Below are positions 50,605 through 59,578 of a stretch of DNA of 64,000 nucleotides, piece by piece. The DNA is from an uncultured Atopobium sp. (lineage in GTDB: Bacteria; Actinomycetota; Coriobacteriia; Coriobacteriales; Atopobiaceae). The stretch's first letter is position 1. Every line of letters starts with the position of its first letter. The stretch is from assembly GCA_937997345.1 (NCBI GenBank), contig CALKTD010000014.1, positions 20,528-84,527 on the forward strand. The letters are read 5' to 3'. A program made the position numbers and the translations under genes. The notes beneath the pieces are model-generated. The model was given only the letters and a program-made list of their open reading frames with translations, had not been told where the DNA came from and searched no databases.

Positions 50605-51629
50605 TTAAGCATTCCGCTAACGATATGATCAGTGAGCAGGTAGACCGCTTGGTGACCAAGTGTGCGCAAGAGAAGAACATCGTATCTGATGCCGCTCTCT
50701 ATGAGTTGAAACTTGCGGTAGAAACTTCGCCTAAAGACTTTATTTCTGACGAAGAAGAAAAGGCCTTTGCTCAATATGTCAATGTCATTGGCAAGTATCA
50801 GGCTGGAATTACTAAAGAAATTGATTCCGATGCTGACTTCTTCTCAAGCCGCATGAACCTGCTTAACCTTTTGCATAATCAGATGACAAATATTACTGAA
50901 AACCCAGCTCTTGCCAACACAGGTATCAACCTTGAAGCCCAGCGAATCCTTGCGCAAATCTCCAACAATCATCCTGCGGCAATCCTCAACGACTTACTTG
51001 ACCTGCAAAAAGAATTTGACCCTATCTTTAGGTCAAAGCTAGAACAAGCAAAGCAAAACCACGGCGACACTTGGAGCTGCGCTGAAGCTCGACCACTTTT
51101 GCGCCTCTACGCACAGATTGCCCAAGTTGCAACAGATTGCGCCTGCTTCAAACTCTCTCAAAAAGTCTGCGAAGACCTCCTGTTCTTCTCGCCACCGGAT
51201 TTGCTGGGGGCTCGTTTTACCTTGGCATATGTCCTTGCTCGCCTGGAAGACGAGAAGGAGCTCCACAAGCTTGACGAGAGCTGTGGGTATCAGTCAAATG
51301 CCTGGATGCGCCTAGCGTTTACGCTGCTGTTCTTCAAGTTGAATCGCATGCCCGCGGCAAAGCGCGCGCTGAAAGGCTTTGTTAACCTCGGCGAGGGAGC
51401 AGCATATGCGCTGCTCAGGCCATCTTTTGTTGATCTCTACATTCCGTGCAGAATCAATTTCTCGCCTGATACGTTTGCCGAAAACGTTATCGCAGTTCAC
51501 GAGGCCGAAGCGATTATCGCCGACGTGCCGGAATTTATTTCGTGGGCTGAGTCGGTACCCGGCGTGACTCAGAGCGCTCGCGACTACGCGTTTAAGGCCG
51601 GGCTGGACTGGTGGGAAAACGAAGAATAG
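50601..51629 (+). CDS. TPR-like paralog without tail
   Basis: 342-residue helical protein, paralogous to its upstream neighbour: both carry an ARFTLAYxLARLEDE-type TPR motif (GARFTLAYVLARLEDEKELHKLDES here) and the overall layout, but this one lacks the Gly/Pro tail. Start GTG at 50601 overlaps the upstream stop by four bases (GTGA), implying translational coupling and perhaps a complex. No signal or membrane segment; function unknown. Confidence 0.75.
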   Translation: MIKHSANDMISEQVDRLVTKCAQEKNIVSDAALYELKLAVETSPKDFISDEEEKAFAQYVNVIGKYQAGITKEIDSDADFFSSRMNLLNLLHNQMTNITENPALANTGINLEAQRILAQISNNHPAAILNDLLDLQKEFDPIFRSKLEQAKQNHGDTWSCAEARPLLRLYAQIAQVATDCACFKLSQKVCEDLLFFSPPDLLGARFTLAYVLARLEDEKELHKLDESCGYQSNAWMRLAFTLLFFKLNRMPAAKRALKGFVNLGEGAAYALLRPSFVDLYIPCRINFSPDTFAENVIAVHEAEAIIADVPEFISWAESVPGVTQSARDYAFKAGLDWWENEE

Positions 51630-51697
51630 ATGAAAGCCCAAAATCGCTTCGTTTAGCCCTAGAAATCTGCAGCATCTTTGCTATACTTTTTCTTCGC

Positions 51698-51772
51698 GTC
51701 CCCATCGTCTAACGGTTAGGACATCGCCCTTTCAAGGCGGCAATACGGGTTCGATTCCCGTTGGGGGCACCA
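51698..51772 (+). tRNA. tRNA-Glu (anticodon TTC)
   Basis: 75-nt cloverleaf beginning GTCCCCA with encoded CCA at the end. The anticodon stem CGCC/GGCG encloses loop CTTTCAA, giving TTC (glutamate). The T-arm CGGGT/ACCCG... encloses TTCGATT. It follows the TPR genes on the same strand. Confidence 0.95.
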
Positions 51773-51783
51773 TAAAACGCAAA

Positions 51784-51818
51784 TCCCAAGGCAGCAAACG
51801 CTCCCTTGGGTTTTTGTT
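51784..51818 (+). terminator. Rho-independent terminator after tRNA-Glu
   Basis: CCCAAGG and CCTTGGG with a loop of about 12 bases, followed by TTTTTGTTTTT on the plus strand. Confidence 0.88.
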
Positions 51819-51855
51819 TTTAAGCCTTTTAGGTCCTATCTTCTTGGATCTTTAT

Positions 51856-53004
51856 TTAACAGTTGGCGAGAATGACCTCTTGTAGACCCTTAACCGACAG
51901 TCCAGCACGCGCAAGAATGTTGTGGTGAACGTCCGCCTCAAGGTATTTATCGGGCGTACCTACACGAATTACCTGCGGACATGCACCTAAAGCGCTGACC
52001 TGCTCGACAACTGCACTGTCAAACCCACCCAAAACACTGTGCTCCTCGACAGTAATAATCACGTCAGAGTTCTGACAGATTTCCGTCAGAGAGGCGTCAA
52101 GCGGCTTGATGATTGATACTCCGTAGACCTCGATGTTTGTCTGGGCAGCAGTGACAACCTGCGCGGCGGCGGTCTGTCCTCCGGCGATCGGCCCAGCAGC
52201 GGCAATCTGCTCTGCAGCTCGCTGAGCTGCCTCAATAACTCGGCTGGTTATCGCACCCGTTGCAAGTACGGTTATGCGCTTCGGAAGAGGAGCGGATACG
52301 GTTCCGACGGCTGTGGCTTCGGTAGCTGCAGCTTCGGTGATCGCCACGCCGTCTACGCTTACCGTGTCCACCGCGCAAGCCGACTCAAAGAGTTTCTCGA
52401 CACCGGACGCATCAAAAACGTAACCATTTGGATGCAGATTGACGCCATCGCACGAGGTCATACGCACGTAAGCTGGTCGTGGATTCTTTGCAAGCTCCAT
52501 GAGCGTGGCCGCAAGCTGGGCATTATCGATCGGATTGAACACGAAAAGCCCCGGGATGGTCCTGGTGACCGCTATATCCTCCACAGCCATGTGAGAGGGT
52601 CCTGTAGCTGCAGATTCGCAGCCGGCAGCAACACCTACAAGCACCACGGGCGACTTCATCATGCCAAGGTTGACTCGAATCTGATCGAGCGTTCGTGAGG
52701 TCACAAACGTGGCGTAGCACGGCGCAAAGACGTGAAAGTCTTCATTTGCGCAGGCAGATGCCACTTCAATAAGGTTTTGCTCTGCAATTCCGCACTGGAT
52801 GTAGCCGTCTGGTCTGAGCTCGCGGAAGCGATCCAGATTCAAACGACGACCATAGTCGGCAACAGCAACGGTTAGCAGCTCGTCATCTTCAGCGAGCTTA
52901 CCCATTACCCAACCAAATACCTCTTTTGTATTCATACCCGCAAGCATCTGCGACTCTTCAACCGAAATGCACGCTGGCTGCGAAGATGTATCTAGCATGA
53001 GCAT
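51856..53004 (-). CDS. Transketolase C-terminal subunit
   Basis: 382-residue beta-type subunit of a split transketolase (pyrimidine-binding plus C-terminal domains). DYGRRLNLDRFRELRPDGYIQCGIAEQNLIEVASACANEDFHVFAPCYATFV is the conserved pyrimidine-domain segment (GIAEQN carries the catalytic Glu for TPP). The segment between residues about 215-280 is Ala/Thr-rich and not conserved. It overlaps the fused regulator-transketolase gene by 13 bases and is translated after it, so the two form the enzyme. Acts on pentose and hexose phosphates in the non-oxidative pentose-phosphate route. A specialised role for a pathway controlled by the fused regulator is possible. Confidence 0.88.
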   Translation of the reverse strand: MLMLDTSSQPACISVEESQMLAGMNTKEVFGWVMGKLAEDDELLTVAVADYGRRLNLDRFRELRPDGYIQCGIAEQNLIEVASACANEDFHVFAPCYATFVTSRTLDQIRVNLGMMKSPVVLVGVAAGCESAATGPSHMAVEDIAVTRTIPGLFVFNPIDNAQLAATLMELAKNPRPAYVRMTSCDGVNLHPNGYVFDASGVEKLFESACAVDTVSVDGVAITEAAATEATAVGTVSAPLPKRITVLATGAITSRVIEAAQRAAEQIAAAGPIAGGQTAAAQVVTAAQTNIEVYGVSIIKPLDASLTEICQNSDVIITVEEHSVLGGFDSAVVEQVSALGACPQVIRVGTPDKYLEADVHHNILARAGLSVKGLQEVILANC

Positions 53005-54731
53005 GCCTCCTCTGCGACTTTCAGATCAAGCAATGCCTGCTCATAGAGGTCGTCCGTCACGCACGCGTCGTGGAACGAGACGTTATTCTCGGCAAATGAA
53101 AGTCCCTTGCCCTTGATGGTATGCGCGATAATCGCATGAGGCCTGGAAGTTTGCTGCTTTAATGCGTCGTACAGTGCAAGCACATCATGCCCGTCTACCT
53201 CGACAGACTCAAAACCAAACGCATCAAACTTTCTTGCAATTGAACCAGTGTCCAAAATGGACGCGCAAGGGCCGTCCAGCTGCATGCGGTTCTGGTCAAC
53301 AATGACCGTCACGTTGGAGAGCTGGTTGTGGCCGATAAACGCCGCGCTCTCCCAAATGGAACCCTCGTCACACTCGCCGTCGCCCAAAATACAAAAAACG
53401 CGAGAAGGAAGATCTTTTCTGCGAAGGCTTAACCCCAGGCCAGCGGCATAGCCCAAGCCCATGCCAAGGCTGCCACCAGAGATTTCAAAGCCGCGCTGAG
53501 GGTCTCGCAGAGGATGCTTAAAGAGGACGGCATCGGGTCCAAAGACTCCGCGGTCAATATCCTCTTGAGAGATCATTCCTGCACGTAGAAGAGCCGGAAA
53601 CAGCGCCAGTGATGTGTGAGCCTTAGAGAGAATCAAGCGGTCTCTGAGTTCCCACTCGCAATCCCTGTGGCCTACTTGCATGACCTTGCTCAAAAGCACG
53701 GAGACAATGTCTGCCACGGAACATGCGCCGCCAATGTGGAATGGCGTTGAGCTGTAGTGATGTGCCAGCTCGATGATGCCTCGTCGCACTGCCAGAGCCT
53801 CGTGACGCAAGTGGAGCTCAAGCTGTTTGCGCTGATCAGAGCCTATTTCTGCAGAAGTCAGCGACGAATCTACATGCTCTGACTGGCGAACAGAAGAAAT
53901 ATCCAGAGGCCCAATAGATCCATCTACCTGCTCAGATACACCAACGACACTCTGATGTGGGGCAAGCCAAGTCTGACTCCACTCAATGCAATTGCCGTCG
54001 GACAGCTCAATTACCTGCTCAAGTACAAGCAAAGCCTCATTAGGAGAACACTGCAGGTAATCGGCATGGTCTTTGCCTGCAATTTGCGACTGATAGCGCA
54101 TACGAGAACGTGCAATCTCTTTTTGAGAAGTTCTTTCAACCGCGTCGAAGAGCGACTCATTCTCAAAGTCTGCTTCCTCAAGCTGCGGACAAACAAGCAG
54201 GTTAGACCATGATTCCTGGCACACCACCGGTCTATCCGAAACACTTCTGACACGACGCAAAAAGAGAACGTCAGAGCCAATGGGAATCTCCAGGTGCTCA
54301 GCAACGGCTTGATCTGCAGGAACTACCTGCTTAAACAGGACTTCGGTTCGATACTCAAAGCCACCATCTCTAAGCGCGGCCGCAAATGAAAGTACGGTAT
54401 TTCCTGCCGCATGACGAACGGTGTTTGAAATTACCTGTGTTGCTCGGCCCTTTTGAGTAAGTAATAAACCCTCTTTGACCAGGGACTGAATGGCTTTTCT
54501 GATGGTTCCTCTGCTGACGCCATACTGCGCCATAAATTCGGCCTCAGACGGAATGTACGTTCCCGCCTTCCAGTCTTCTGACAGAATTTTGACGCGCATC
54601 AAATCTGACAACTGAACATGAAGAGGTGTAGCGGACGACGTATTGAGCCCACTTCTGACCTGCGGAGATAGTGACTCAGTAGCCATATCTTCAGAAACTA
54701 AAACCGGAAAAACTCCTGTCTCAAATGACAT
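52992..54731 (-). CDS. GntR-UTRA regulator fused to transketolase N-terminal subunit
   Basis: Single 579-residue frame with three parts. Residues about 33-100 are a GntR winged helix (TPLHVQLSDLMRVKIL, PSEAEFMAQYGVSRGTIRKAIQSLVKEGLL). Residues about 112-265 are a UTRA ligand-binding domain (FAAALRDGGFEYRTEVLFKQ, FLRRVRSVSDRPVVCQESW). After a serine-rich linker (266-300), residues about 303-579 form the TPP-binding transketolase N-half: HIGGACSVADI, SKAH (369-372), the GDGECDEGSIWESAAFIGHN to VDQN TPP motif (450-481) and GKGLSFAENN. Neither half is truncated, and the enzyme's partner subunit is encoded by the next gene. A sugar-responsive repressor in one chain with an enzyme is highly unusual. 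Start context: ATG at 54731 after TCGGAGGACC. Confidence 0.85.
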   Translation of the reverse strand: MSFETGVFPVLVSEDMATESLSPQVRSGLNTSSATPLHVQLSDLMRVKILSEDWKAGTYIPSEAEFMAQYGVSRGTIRKAIQSLVKEGLLLTQKGRATQVISNTVRHAAGNTVLSFAAALRDGGFEYRTEVLFKQVVPADQAVAEHLEIPIGSDVLFLRRVRSVSDRPVVCQESWSNLLVCPQLEEADFENESLFDAVERTSQKEIARSRMRYQSQIAGKDHADYLQCSPNEALLVLEQVIELSDGNCIEWSQTWLAPHQSVVGVSEQVDGSIGPLDISSVRQSEHVDSSLTSAEIGSDQRKQLELHLRHEALAVRRGIIELAHHYSSTPFHIGGACSVADIVSVLLSKVMQVGHRDCEWELRDRLILSKAHTSLALFPALLRAGMISQEDIDRGVFGPDAVLFKHPLRDPQRGFEISGGSLGMGLGYAAGLGLSLRRKDLPSRVFCILGDGECDEGSIWESAAFIGHNQLSNVTVIVDQNRMQLDGPCASILDTGSIARKFDAFGFESVEVDGHDVLALYDALKQQTSRPHAIIAHTIKGKGLSFAENNVSFHDACVTDDLYEQALLDLKVAEEACSC

Positions 54732-54916
54732 AGGTCCTCCGAAGTAAGTTAGAAATTAGTCATACATACGTTAGATACAAGACAAGTAGTATACAAGTTT
54801 CTGAAGGAGAACAGAATGGGTATGGAAATAACTTTTACTGACCTCTATTGCAGAATATAATTATTTTATTAAATAAACTTACTCTTGATTAAATTAGCCT
54901 TTAAGGAGATTGGACA
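54732..54916. promoter_or_regulatory. Divergent control region, fused regulator and small ORF
   Basis: Contains ACAAGACAAGTAGTATACAAGT (around 54779-54798, with GTATAC at its core), which could be a GntR site before the fused gene, and AT-rich promoter-like sequence for the plus-strand small ORF. The site assignment is weak. Confidence 0.35.
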
Positions 54917-55093
54917 ATGATTCATTTGCCTGATATGCCAGTCTTTATGGCATTATGTGATGAATATGGTCCAGACTATGTTAAAGAACACTTTTTTGAC
55001 GAAAATGGTGTCAAAGACTCAGCGCCAGAAGAACTGAAGGCTGAATATAAAGATATCGGAATCAAACTCGATTTTTCTAATAATTGCCTTTAA
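54917..55093 (+). CDS. 58-residue acidic hypothetical protein
   Basis: Short but convincing frame: ATG at 54917 preceded by AAGGAG (nine bases away), 58 codons and TAA at 55091, then a terminator at 55118-55153. The product is acidic and soluble (MIHLPDMPVFMALCDEYGP then DYVKEHFFDENGVKDSAPEE), no cysteine cluster, no membrane segment. It is divergent from the fused regulator-transketolase gene and its AT-rich composition differs from neighbours. I do not recognise a family. Confidence 0.6.
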   Translation: MIHLPDMPVFMALCDEYGPDYVKEHFFDENGVKDSAPEELKAEYKDIGIKLDFSNNCL

Positions 55094-55117
55094 TACTTAA
55101 AGCAAAGCCTTACTAGT

Positions 55118-55153
55118 AACTCCTGACCCCGCAATAAGCGGAGTTTTCTTTTA
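55118..55153 (+). terminator. Terminator after the small ORF
   Basis: AACTCC and GGAGTT stem (loop of about 16 bases with CCGC/GCGG pairing inside) followed by TTCTTTT on the plus strand. Confidence 0.7.
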
Positions 55154-55292
55154 GCAATTAATCGCGGAAAACAATTTATTGGCACAGGGAAAGGATAAAT
55201 AGTCGAACTAAATTATGTCCCATTTTTTGCCCAATGCGCCAACTGATGATCTAAGTTTTACCAGTTAAAACGCTATTTATTCTGCAAAAAAG

Positions 55293-55377
55293 TGGTAGGG
55301 GCGGCGGGACTCGAACCCGCAAGACCGAAGTCGAGGGATTTTAAGTCCCCTGCGTCTGCCAATTCCGCCACGCCCCC
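55293..55377 (-). tRNA. tRNA-Leu (anticodon TAA)
   Basis: 85-nt cloverleaf on the reverse strand, with the long variable arm of leucine tRNAs. It begins GGGGGCG and ends with encoded CCA. The anticodon loop CTTAAAA gives TAA. The stem GGGA/TCCC encloses it, and T-loop TTCGAGT follows. Confidence 0.95.
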
Positions 55378-55400
55378 GGATATGTCTAGCTATTATGCCA

Positions 55401-56429
55401 CTACTTTTTATCTAGCGGGCGCAAAATTGGCTTCCAAATCACAGGCGACCGCTTTCCCTGGTAAACGGCAGAAGCAGTTATCACCAGGCCAAAGAGCAGG
55501 TCACTCTCGCTTACTACCAGGTGTTTAAAGCCTGAATTTTTCATCAATTCGGAAAGCAAAATAGTGCCCGCAAGCATGACGGGCGCGCGTTTTGCCTGCA
55601 ATCCCGTTATGTCTTCTCGCTCCTTTAACGTTTTGCTGGCGAGAAGTCCCTCTATCTGCAACACCTCGTCAAGCGAGATGTGGTTGAGATGCACTTTTGA
55701 CGGGTCGTACGGGTCAAGATGATCCCTAACAGCAATGAGGCTGGTTGCGGTTCCTCCAACACCAACCAGAAGCTCTGGAGCTGCACACTGCTGCTGAGCT
55801 CGCCCAATAGCCTCAGACATCATCTGAGCCGCCATTTTGTGAGCTCCATCAATGTCCTCAGCTGATGGGTGATCCGAAGACAGATTAAAGCGCTCGGTCA
55901 GACGTCTGCAGCCAAGCTCAACGGACTCGACAAAGTTGATGTCGAGCTGCTGCCCCTCAAGCTGCTGGCCTGCGCCTTGGGCTGCAGGCTGGCCCGCCAG
56001 CGCGCCAACGACCAGCTCAGTTGAGCCGCCACCGCTGTCGGCAACAAGAATGCGATGATTCTCAAAGTCGTGAGAGACACCCAGAAATGTGAGCGCGCCT
56101 TCAATCTCACCTGGAATAATCATGGGCTCAAGCCCCAGCGAGGCTAGACCCATTCCCAGGTCAGGAGCATTTTCTGCATCGCGAGCAGCGCTTGTGAGTG
56201 TGCACACAACCGCATCAGCGCCCTCTTTTCTCGCGTGATCAACGTAGGAAGAGACGCAGCCAACGCAACGATGAATTGCCTCAGGTAGCAGACGCTTTGT
56301 TTTATCAACGTTCTCACCCAAATTGACAATCTCGGTGTATTTGGCCATGCGAATGACGCGACCGTCCTCTACCTGCGCAAGCGCAAGTCGAGCAGTTACG
56401 GTTCCAATATCAATTGCAGCCAGAAGCAT
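55401..56429 (-). CDS. Exopolyphosphatase / pppGpp phosphohydrolase (Ppx/GppA)
   Basis: 342-residue member of the actin-fold Ppx/GppA family; hydrolyses polyphosphate or pppGpp. Phosphate loops are AAIDIGTVTARLALAQVEDG (residues about 5-24), VADSGGGSTELVVG and GVGGTATSLIAV. The family catalytic Glu lies in IPGEIEGALTFLGV. It is shorter than E. coli Ppx (no C-terminal HD domain). Its start shares a base with the stop of the DivIC/FtsB-like gene (TAATG), so coupled. Confidence 0.88.
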   Translation of the reverse strand: MLLAAIDIGTVTARLALAQVEDGRVIRMAKYTEIVNLGENVDKTKRLLPEAIHRCVGCVSSYVDHARKEGADAVVCTLTSAARDAENAPDLGMGLASLGLEPMIIPGEIEGALTFLGVSHDFENHRILVADSGGGSTELVVGALAGQPAAQGAGQQLEGQQLDINFVESVELGCRRLTERFNLSSDHPSAEDIDGAHKMAAQMMSEAIGRAQQQCAAPELLVGVGGTATSLIAVRDHLDPYDPSKVHLNHISLDEVLQIEGLLASKTLKEREDITGLQAKRAPVMLAGTILLSELMKNSGFKHLVVSESDLLFGLVITASAVYQGKRSPVIWKPILRPLDKK

Positions 56430-57391
56430 TAGTGTGAGTTCCCACTATCAGACTTTGAATTGTCGGCGCCAGATCCCTCAGAAGATCCGCCTTCTCCAGA
56501 GTTCTTCTGCTCATGAGACTCTCCAGGAGCTGGTGCAGATGTAGAATCGTCAGAGTTTGCGCTCTTAGGAGCCTCAGTATTGCCGGAATTGCCTGCCGAG
56601 AAACCAAAAATAAAATCCCCAACCTTGATGTACCACGGATAGTCAGGATGCTGAACGGTATTCTCATCCTTCTTTTTATCAAGACCTTCTACCCGTGCAG
56701 ATTCCTCGCCACCAGAAACTAAACCCCGCTTATGGGCCTCATCTTCAATACCAGATTTTGTTTGTAGACTGTTAACCTCTGCCTCAAGACGTTTTTGATC
56801 TTCCTCCAGCTTCTGCTGATTTAGCAGCAACTCATCGTGCTCGCGAACAGCGTGGTAGTAGCCACGAATTGGTGGATACAGACCCACAAGCAGGAAGATC
56901 ACAACGCCGAGAAAAACAACAAGCTTGGTATGATTGCGCGCAAAATCAAGTGCGTTATCTTTAAGCTCTACTAGAGAAGCTACGCTGAACTGCGGTTTAT
57001 TGGTTCTTTCAGATTTCTGACCGCGCTCGGACTTTTGACCTCTTTCGGACCTCTGAGTCCTATCAATCCTCTTAACTTGAACAGTTCTTTTAGACTTAAT
57101 GTCCTTGGAACTCTCCTGGGAAGATGCTTGTTTTGATGGCGTCGTGCCCCCTGACGACGCTGTATCTTTTGGAGCCGCCACGGATTTCTTTGCCACAGCA
57201 AACTTCTGATCAGATTGAGATTTCTCAGTTACCTGGGGTTTCTCGGATTTTTTAGTTGAAAATATTTTGAGAGCACCAGAGGCATGCTCCGCGGTAGTCT
57301 CTTTAAGAGGCTCTACGGAACGCTTGGTAGGCGTTGTTTTTCTTTTTGTACCACTCTTTTTAGTGGTGTCTTGACTCATCACGGATCTCAT
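56429..57391 (-). CDS. DivIC/FtsB-like septum protein with basic N-terminus
   Basis: 320-residue single-pass membrane protein: residues 1-150 cytoplasmic, disordered and Lys/Ser/Thr-rich, with repeats (RTQRSERGQKSERGQKSERTNK region); a membrane helix about 156-174; a coiled coil about 185-212 (NQQKLEEDQKRLEAEV), then an acidic Ser/Gly-rich extracytoplasmic tail. This FtsB/DivIC pattern suggests a divisome protein. The next gene ppx is cotranscribed. The long basic tail is atypical of FtsB (E. coli about 100 residues) but seen in actinobacterial homologs. Confidence 0.75.
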   Translation of the reverse strand: MRSVMSQDTTKKSGTKRKTTPTKRSVEPLKETTAEHASGALKIFSTKKSEKPQVTEKSQSDQKFAVAKKSVAAPKDTASSGGTTPSKQASSQESSKDIKSKRTVQVKRIDRTQRSERGQKSERGQKSERTNKPQFSVASLVELKDNALDFARNHTKLVVFLGVVIFLLVGLYPPIRGYYHAVREHDELLLNQQKLEEDQKRLEAEVNSLQTKSGIEDEAHKRGLVSGGEESARVEGLDKKKDENTVQHPDYPWYIKVGDFIFGFSAGNSGNTEAPKSANSDDSTSAPAPGESHEQKNSGEGGSSEGSGADNSKSDSGNSH

Positions 57392-57573
57392 TTCTGGTTT
57401 GTTTGGTGATGCGTCGCAACAAATTGCAACATCTTTATTATGGCAGAGGCAGCGCCGATAGCCCTGCCTCAGTTTGGAATTTCATCGTTTCACCGAATAG
57501 AAGTCGTCGCTCCACGGCAAGTCGTAAGCTTTGCGGTAAGTCGCACGTCTTCGCTGCAATCTGTGCAGCCTGC

Positions 57574-58479
57574 TTACGCATCAAGATGACGTTTTGCTTC
57601 TTGCCACAAATCTTCTTGAAGCTCGGGTTTTTTGTCAAGTGAGAAGCCACTCTCAGCAGCAGCTTTCTCCATGTATGACCAACGAGCGCGGAACTTTCTG
57701 CAGGCGCTCATCAACGCTTCTTCTGCGTCAACGCCTTCCCAGCGAGCAACGTTTATCAGCGCAAACAAGATGTCACCAAACTCGTCCGTTTTCTGCTGCG
57801 TACCTGGGGCTTCAGCTTCAAACTCCGCGCGTTCCTCGGCAACCTTATCCCACACGTCACTAACTGACGCCCACTCAAAACCCATTTTTGCGGCACGCTT
57901 TGAGATCTTCTGGGCCTGCATGAGCGCAGGTAGAGACTGTGGAACCGAGTCGAGAAGACCCTCGGTGTGCACGGTATCTTCTGCACTGGCGCGCTCCTCA
58001 GCTTTAACGCTCTCCCACACGTCCAAGACGGCCGCGACCGACGACGTAGAACCCGCTTCTGGACCAAATACGTGCGGATGTCTCCGTACCAGCTTCTGGT
58101 TGAGCGCTCGGCATACGTCGTCGATGTCGAAGCCCGCTGCGCGGTCTCGCTCCCCACTGCCCGCACTGGCACCGCTGTCCGCCTCAATCTGCGAGTGGAG
58201 AACTACCTGCTCAAGCACGTCGCCAAGCTCTTCCTCAAGATGTTCGGGGGAACCCTCGGCAATTGCCTCGACCGCCTCGTAGGCCTCCTCAATCATGTTC
58301 TTTGAGATGGACTGATGCGTCTGTTCCTTATCCCAAGGACAGCCGTCCTCCTGGCGAAGACGCCAGATGGTTCTAACCAGACGGTCGAACTCCGGGTGTG
58401 TCTGCGGTGCACCAGGACGAGCCTTTGTTTCTTCATCAACTGCGGCTGCTAGCTGGGCGATTTTCTCGTCAGATGTCAT
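57574..58479 (-). CDS. mazG: Nucleoside triphosphate pyrophosphohydrolase MazG
   Basis: 301-residue house-cleaning NTP pyrophosphatase. Two MazG metal motifs: EEAYEAVEAI (about residue 64) with EELGDVLEQVVLHSQI, and in the C-terminal half EERAEFEAEA with EFGDILFALINVARWEG. Residues 28-49 (EFDRLVRTIWRLRQEDGCPWDKEQTHQS) are the standard MazG start. It follows the Gfo/Idh/MocA gene by five bases in the mfd operon. Confidence 0.93.
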   Translation of the reverse strand: MTSDEKIAQLAAAVDEETKARPGAPQTHPEFDRLVRTIWRLRQEDGCPWDKEQTHQSISKNMIEEAYEAVEAIAEGSPEHLEEELGDVLEQVVLHSQIEADSGASAGSGERDRAAGFDIDDVCRALNQKLVRRHPHVFGPEAGSTSSVAAVLDVWESVKAEERASAEDTVHTEGLLDSVPQSLPALMQAQKISKRAAKMGFEWASVSDVWDKVAEERAEFEAEAPGTQQKTDEFGDILFALINVARWEGVDAEEALMSACRKFRARWSYMEKAAAESGFSLDKKPELQEDLWQEAKRHLDA

Positions 58480-58484
58480 GTAGT

Positions 58485-59576
58485 TTATTGCTCCTCAGGG
58501 TACAGGAAATTCCAGTCGTTGCGCAAGCCGGTCATGAGCTCCATAACGTCCTTTGAGACCTCAAGCTGCGCCTGAGCAGAAGCGTCTCCTGAAACAGCGG
58601 CCTCTAGATCTGCCAGCACGTATGCCAGCGCATTAGCCGTGCGACCCACCTGGACTTGCTCCTGTTTGCCGTCGTCAGTCCACGTAATTGTGGCAACGTC
58701 GGCGCGTGGGTACTCCATAATCTCAATGAAGGCTTTGTCAGCGGAAATCATAGCGCGTTTTGGCTGCTTGGAGTGAAGCGTCAACGCCAGGACAACCATC
58801 TGACCCTCGGCGTTTCTGAGCAAAATGCCGTCCGTCTGATCAACGCCGGTAGGGGCCGGATTCATCATGGAGAGCACGTCATGAGGCTGGCTCTTCAAGA
58901 AAAGACGGGCCAGCGTCAGCGAGTACACGCCAATGTCCAGCAGAGCGCCGCCCGCAAGTTTGGGATTGAAGAAGCGATTCTCCATGTCAAACTCTTTGTA
59001 GCTGCCAAAATTCTCCTGAATCAGGTTGACTGGACCAAACTCACCAGCCTCCACGCGGCTAACCAGCTCTTTGTAGAGTGGCATGTGCAAAATGGTGCAG
59101 GCGTCCATGAGCTGAACACCGTTTTGACATGCAAGTTCTTCGGCCTCAAGCAGCTCAGCCGAGTTGAGCGTAATGGACTTCTCGCACAGCACATGCTTAC
59201 CCGCCTGAAGTGCTTTGCGCAGGTAGATGATGTGCGTATTGTGAGGCGTGGTCAGGTACACCGCGTCAATCTCATCGCTGGCGAGAAGATCGTCGATGCT
59301 GGCATACACGCGCTTGACGTGGTGTTTTTGCGCAAACGCGACGGCCTTCTCCTGTGTCCTGTTAGCTACGCCGTCAATGGTTCTACCAACCGAAGCCAGC
59401 ACCTCTGCCATCTGATTTGCAATGACTCCACAACCAATAACACCCCACCTGAGGTGTGGTGCGGTAAAGATCGTGTCCACAGCGCTCGCGACGTTCTGTG
59501 CGACGTTCTGTGCGGCGCTCGTGGTTCCCGCAGCGCTCGTGGTGTTCTGTGACGTCTGACCTGATGTTTGGCTCAT
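58485..59576 (-). CDS. Gfo/Idh/MocA-family oxidoreductase
   Basis: 363-residue NAD(P)-dependent dehydrogenase acting on a sugar or polyol. The Rossmann fold starts at residue about 41 (LRWGVIGCGVIANQMAEVLA, GxGxxA), after a 40-residue low-complexity Ser/Thr/Ala leader whose DNA shows GCGACGTTCTGTGC-type repeats. The catalytic Lys lies in CEKSITLN. The start has GAGGAG before the ATG, so the leader is probably translated. It lies between mfd and mazG, two and five bases apart. Confidence 0.85.
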   Translation of the reverse strand: MSQTSGQTSQNTTSAAGTTSAAQNVAQNVASAVDTIFTAPHLRWGVIGCGVIANQMAEVLASVGRTIDGVANRTQEKAVAFAQKHHVKRVYASIDDLLASDEIDAVYLTTPHNTHIIYLRKALQAGKHVLCEKSITLNSAELLEAEELACQNGVQLMDACTILHMPLYKELVSRVEAGEFGPVNLIQENFGSYKEFDMENRFFNPKLAGGALLDIGVYSLTLARLFLKSQPHDVLSMMNPAPTGVDQTDGILLRNAEGQMVVLALTLHSKQPKRAMISADKAFIEIMEYPRADVATITWTDDGKQEQVQVGRTANALAYVLADLEAAVSGDASAQAQLEVSKDVMELMTGLRNDWNFLYPEEQ

Positions 59577-59578
59577 AT

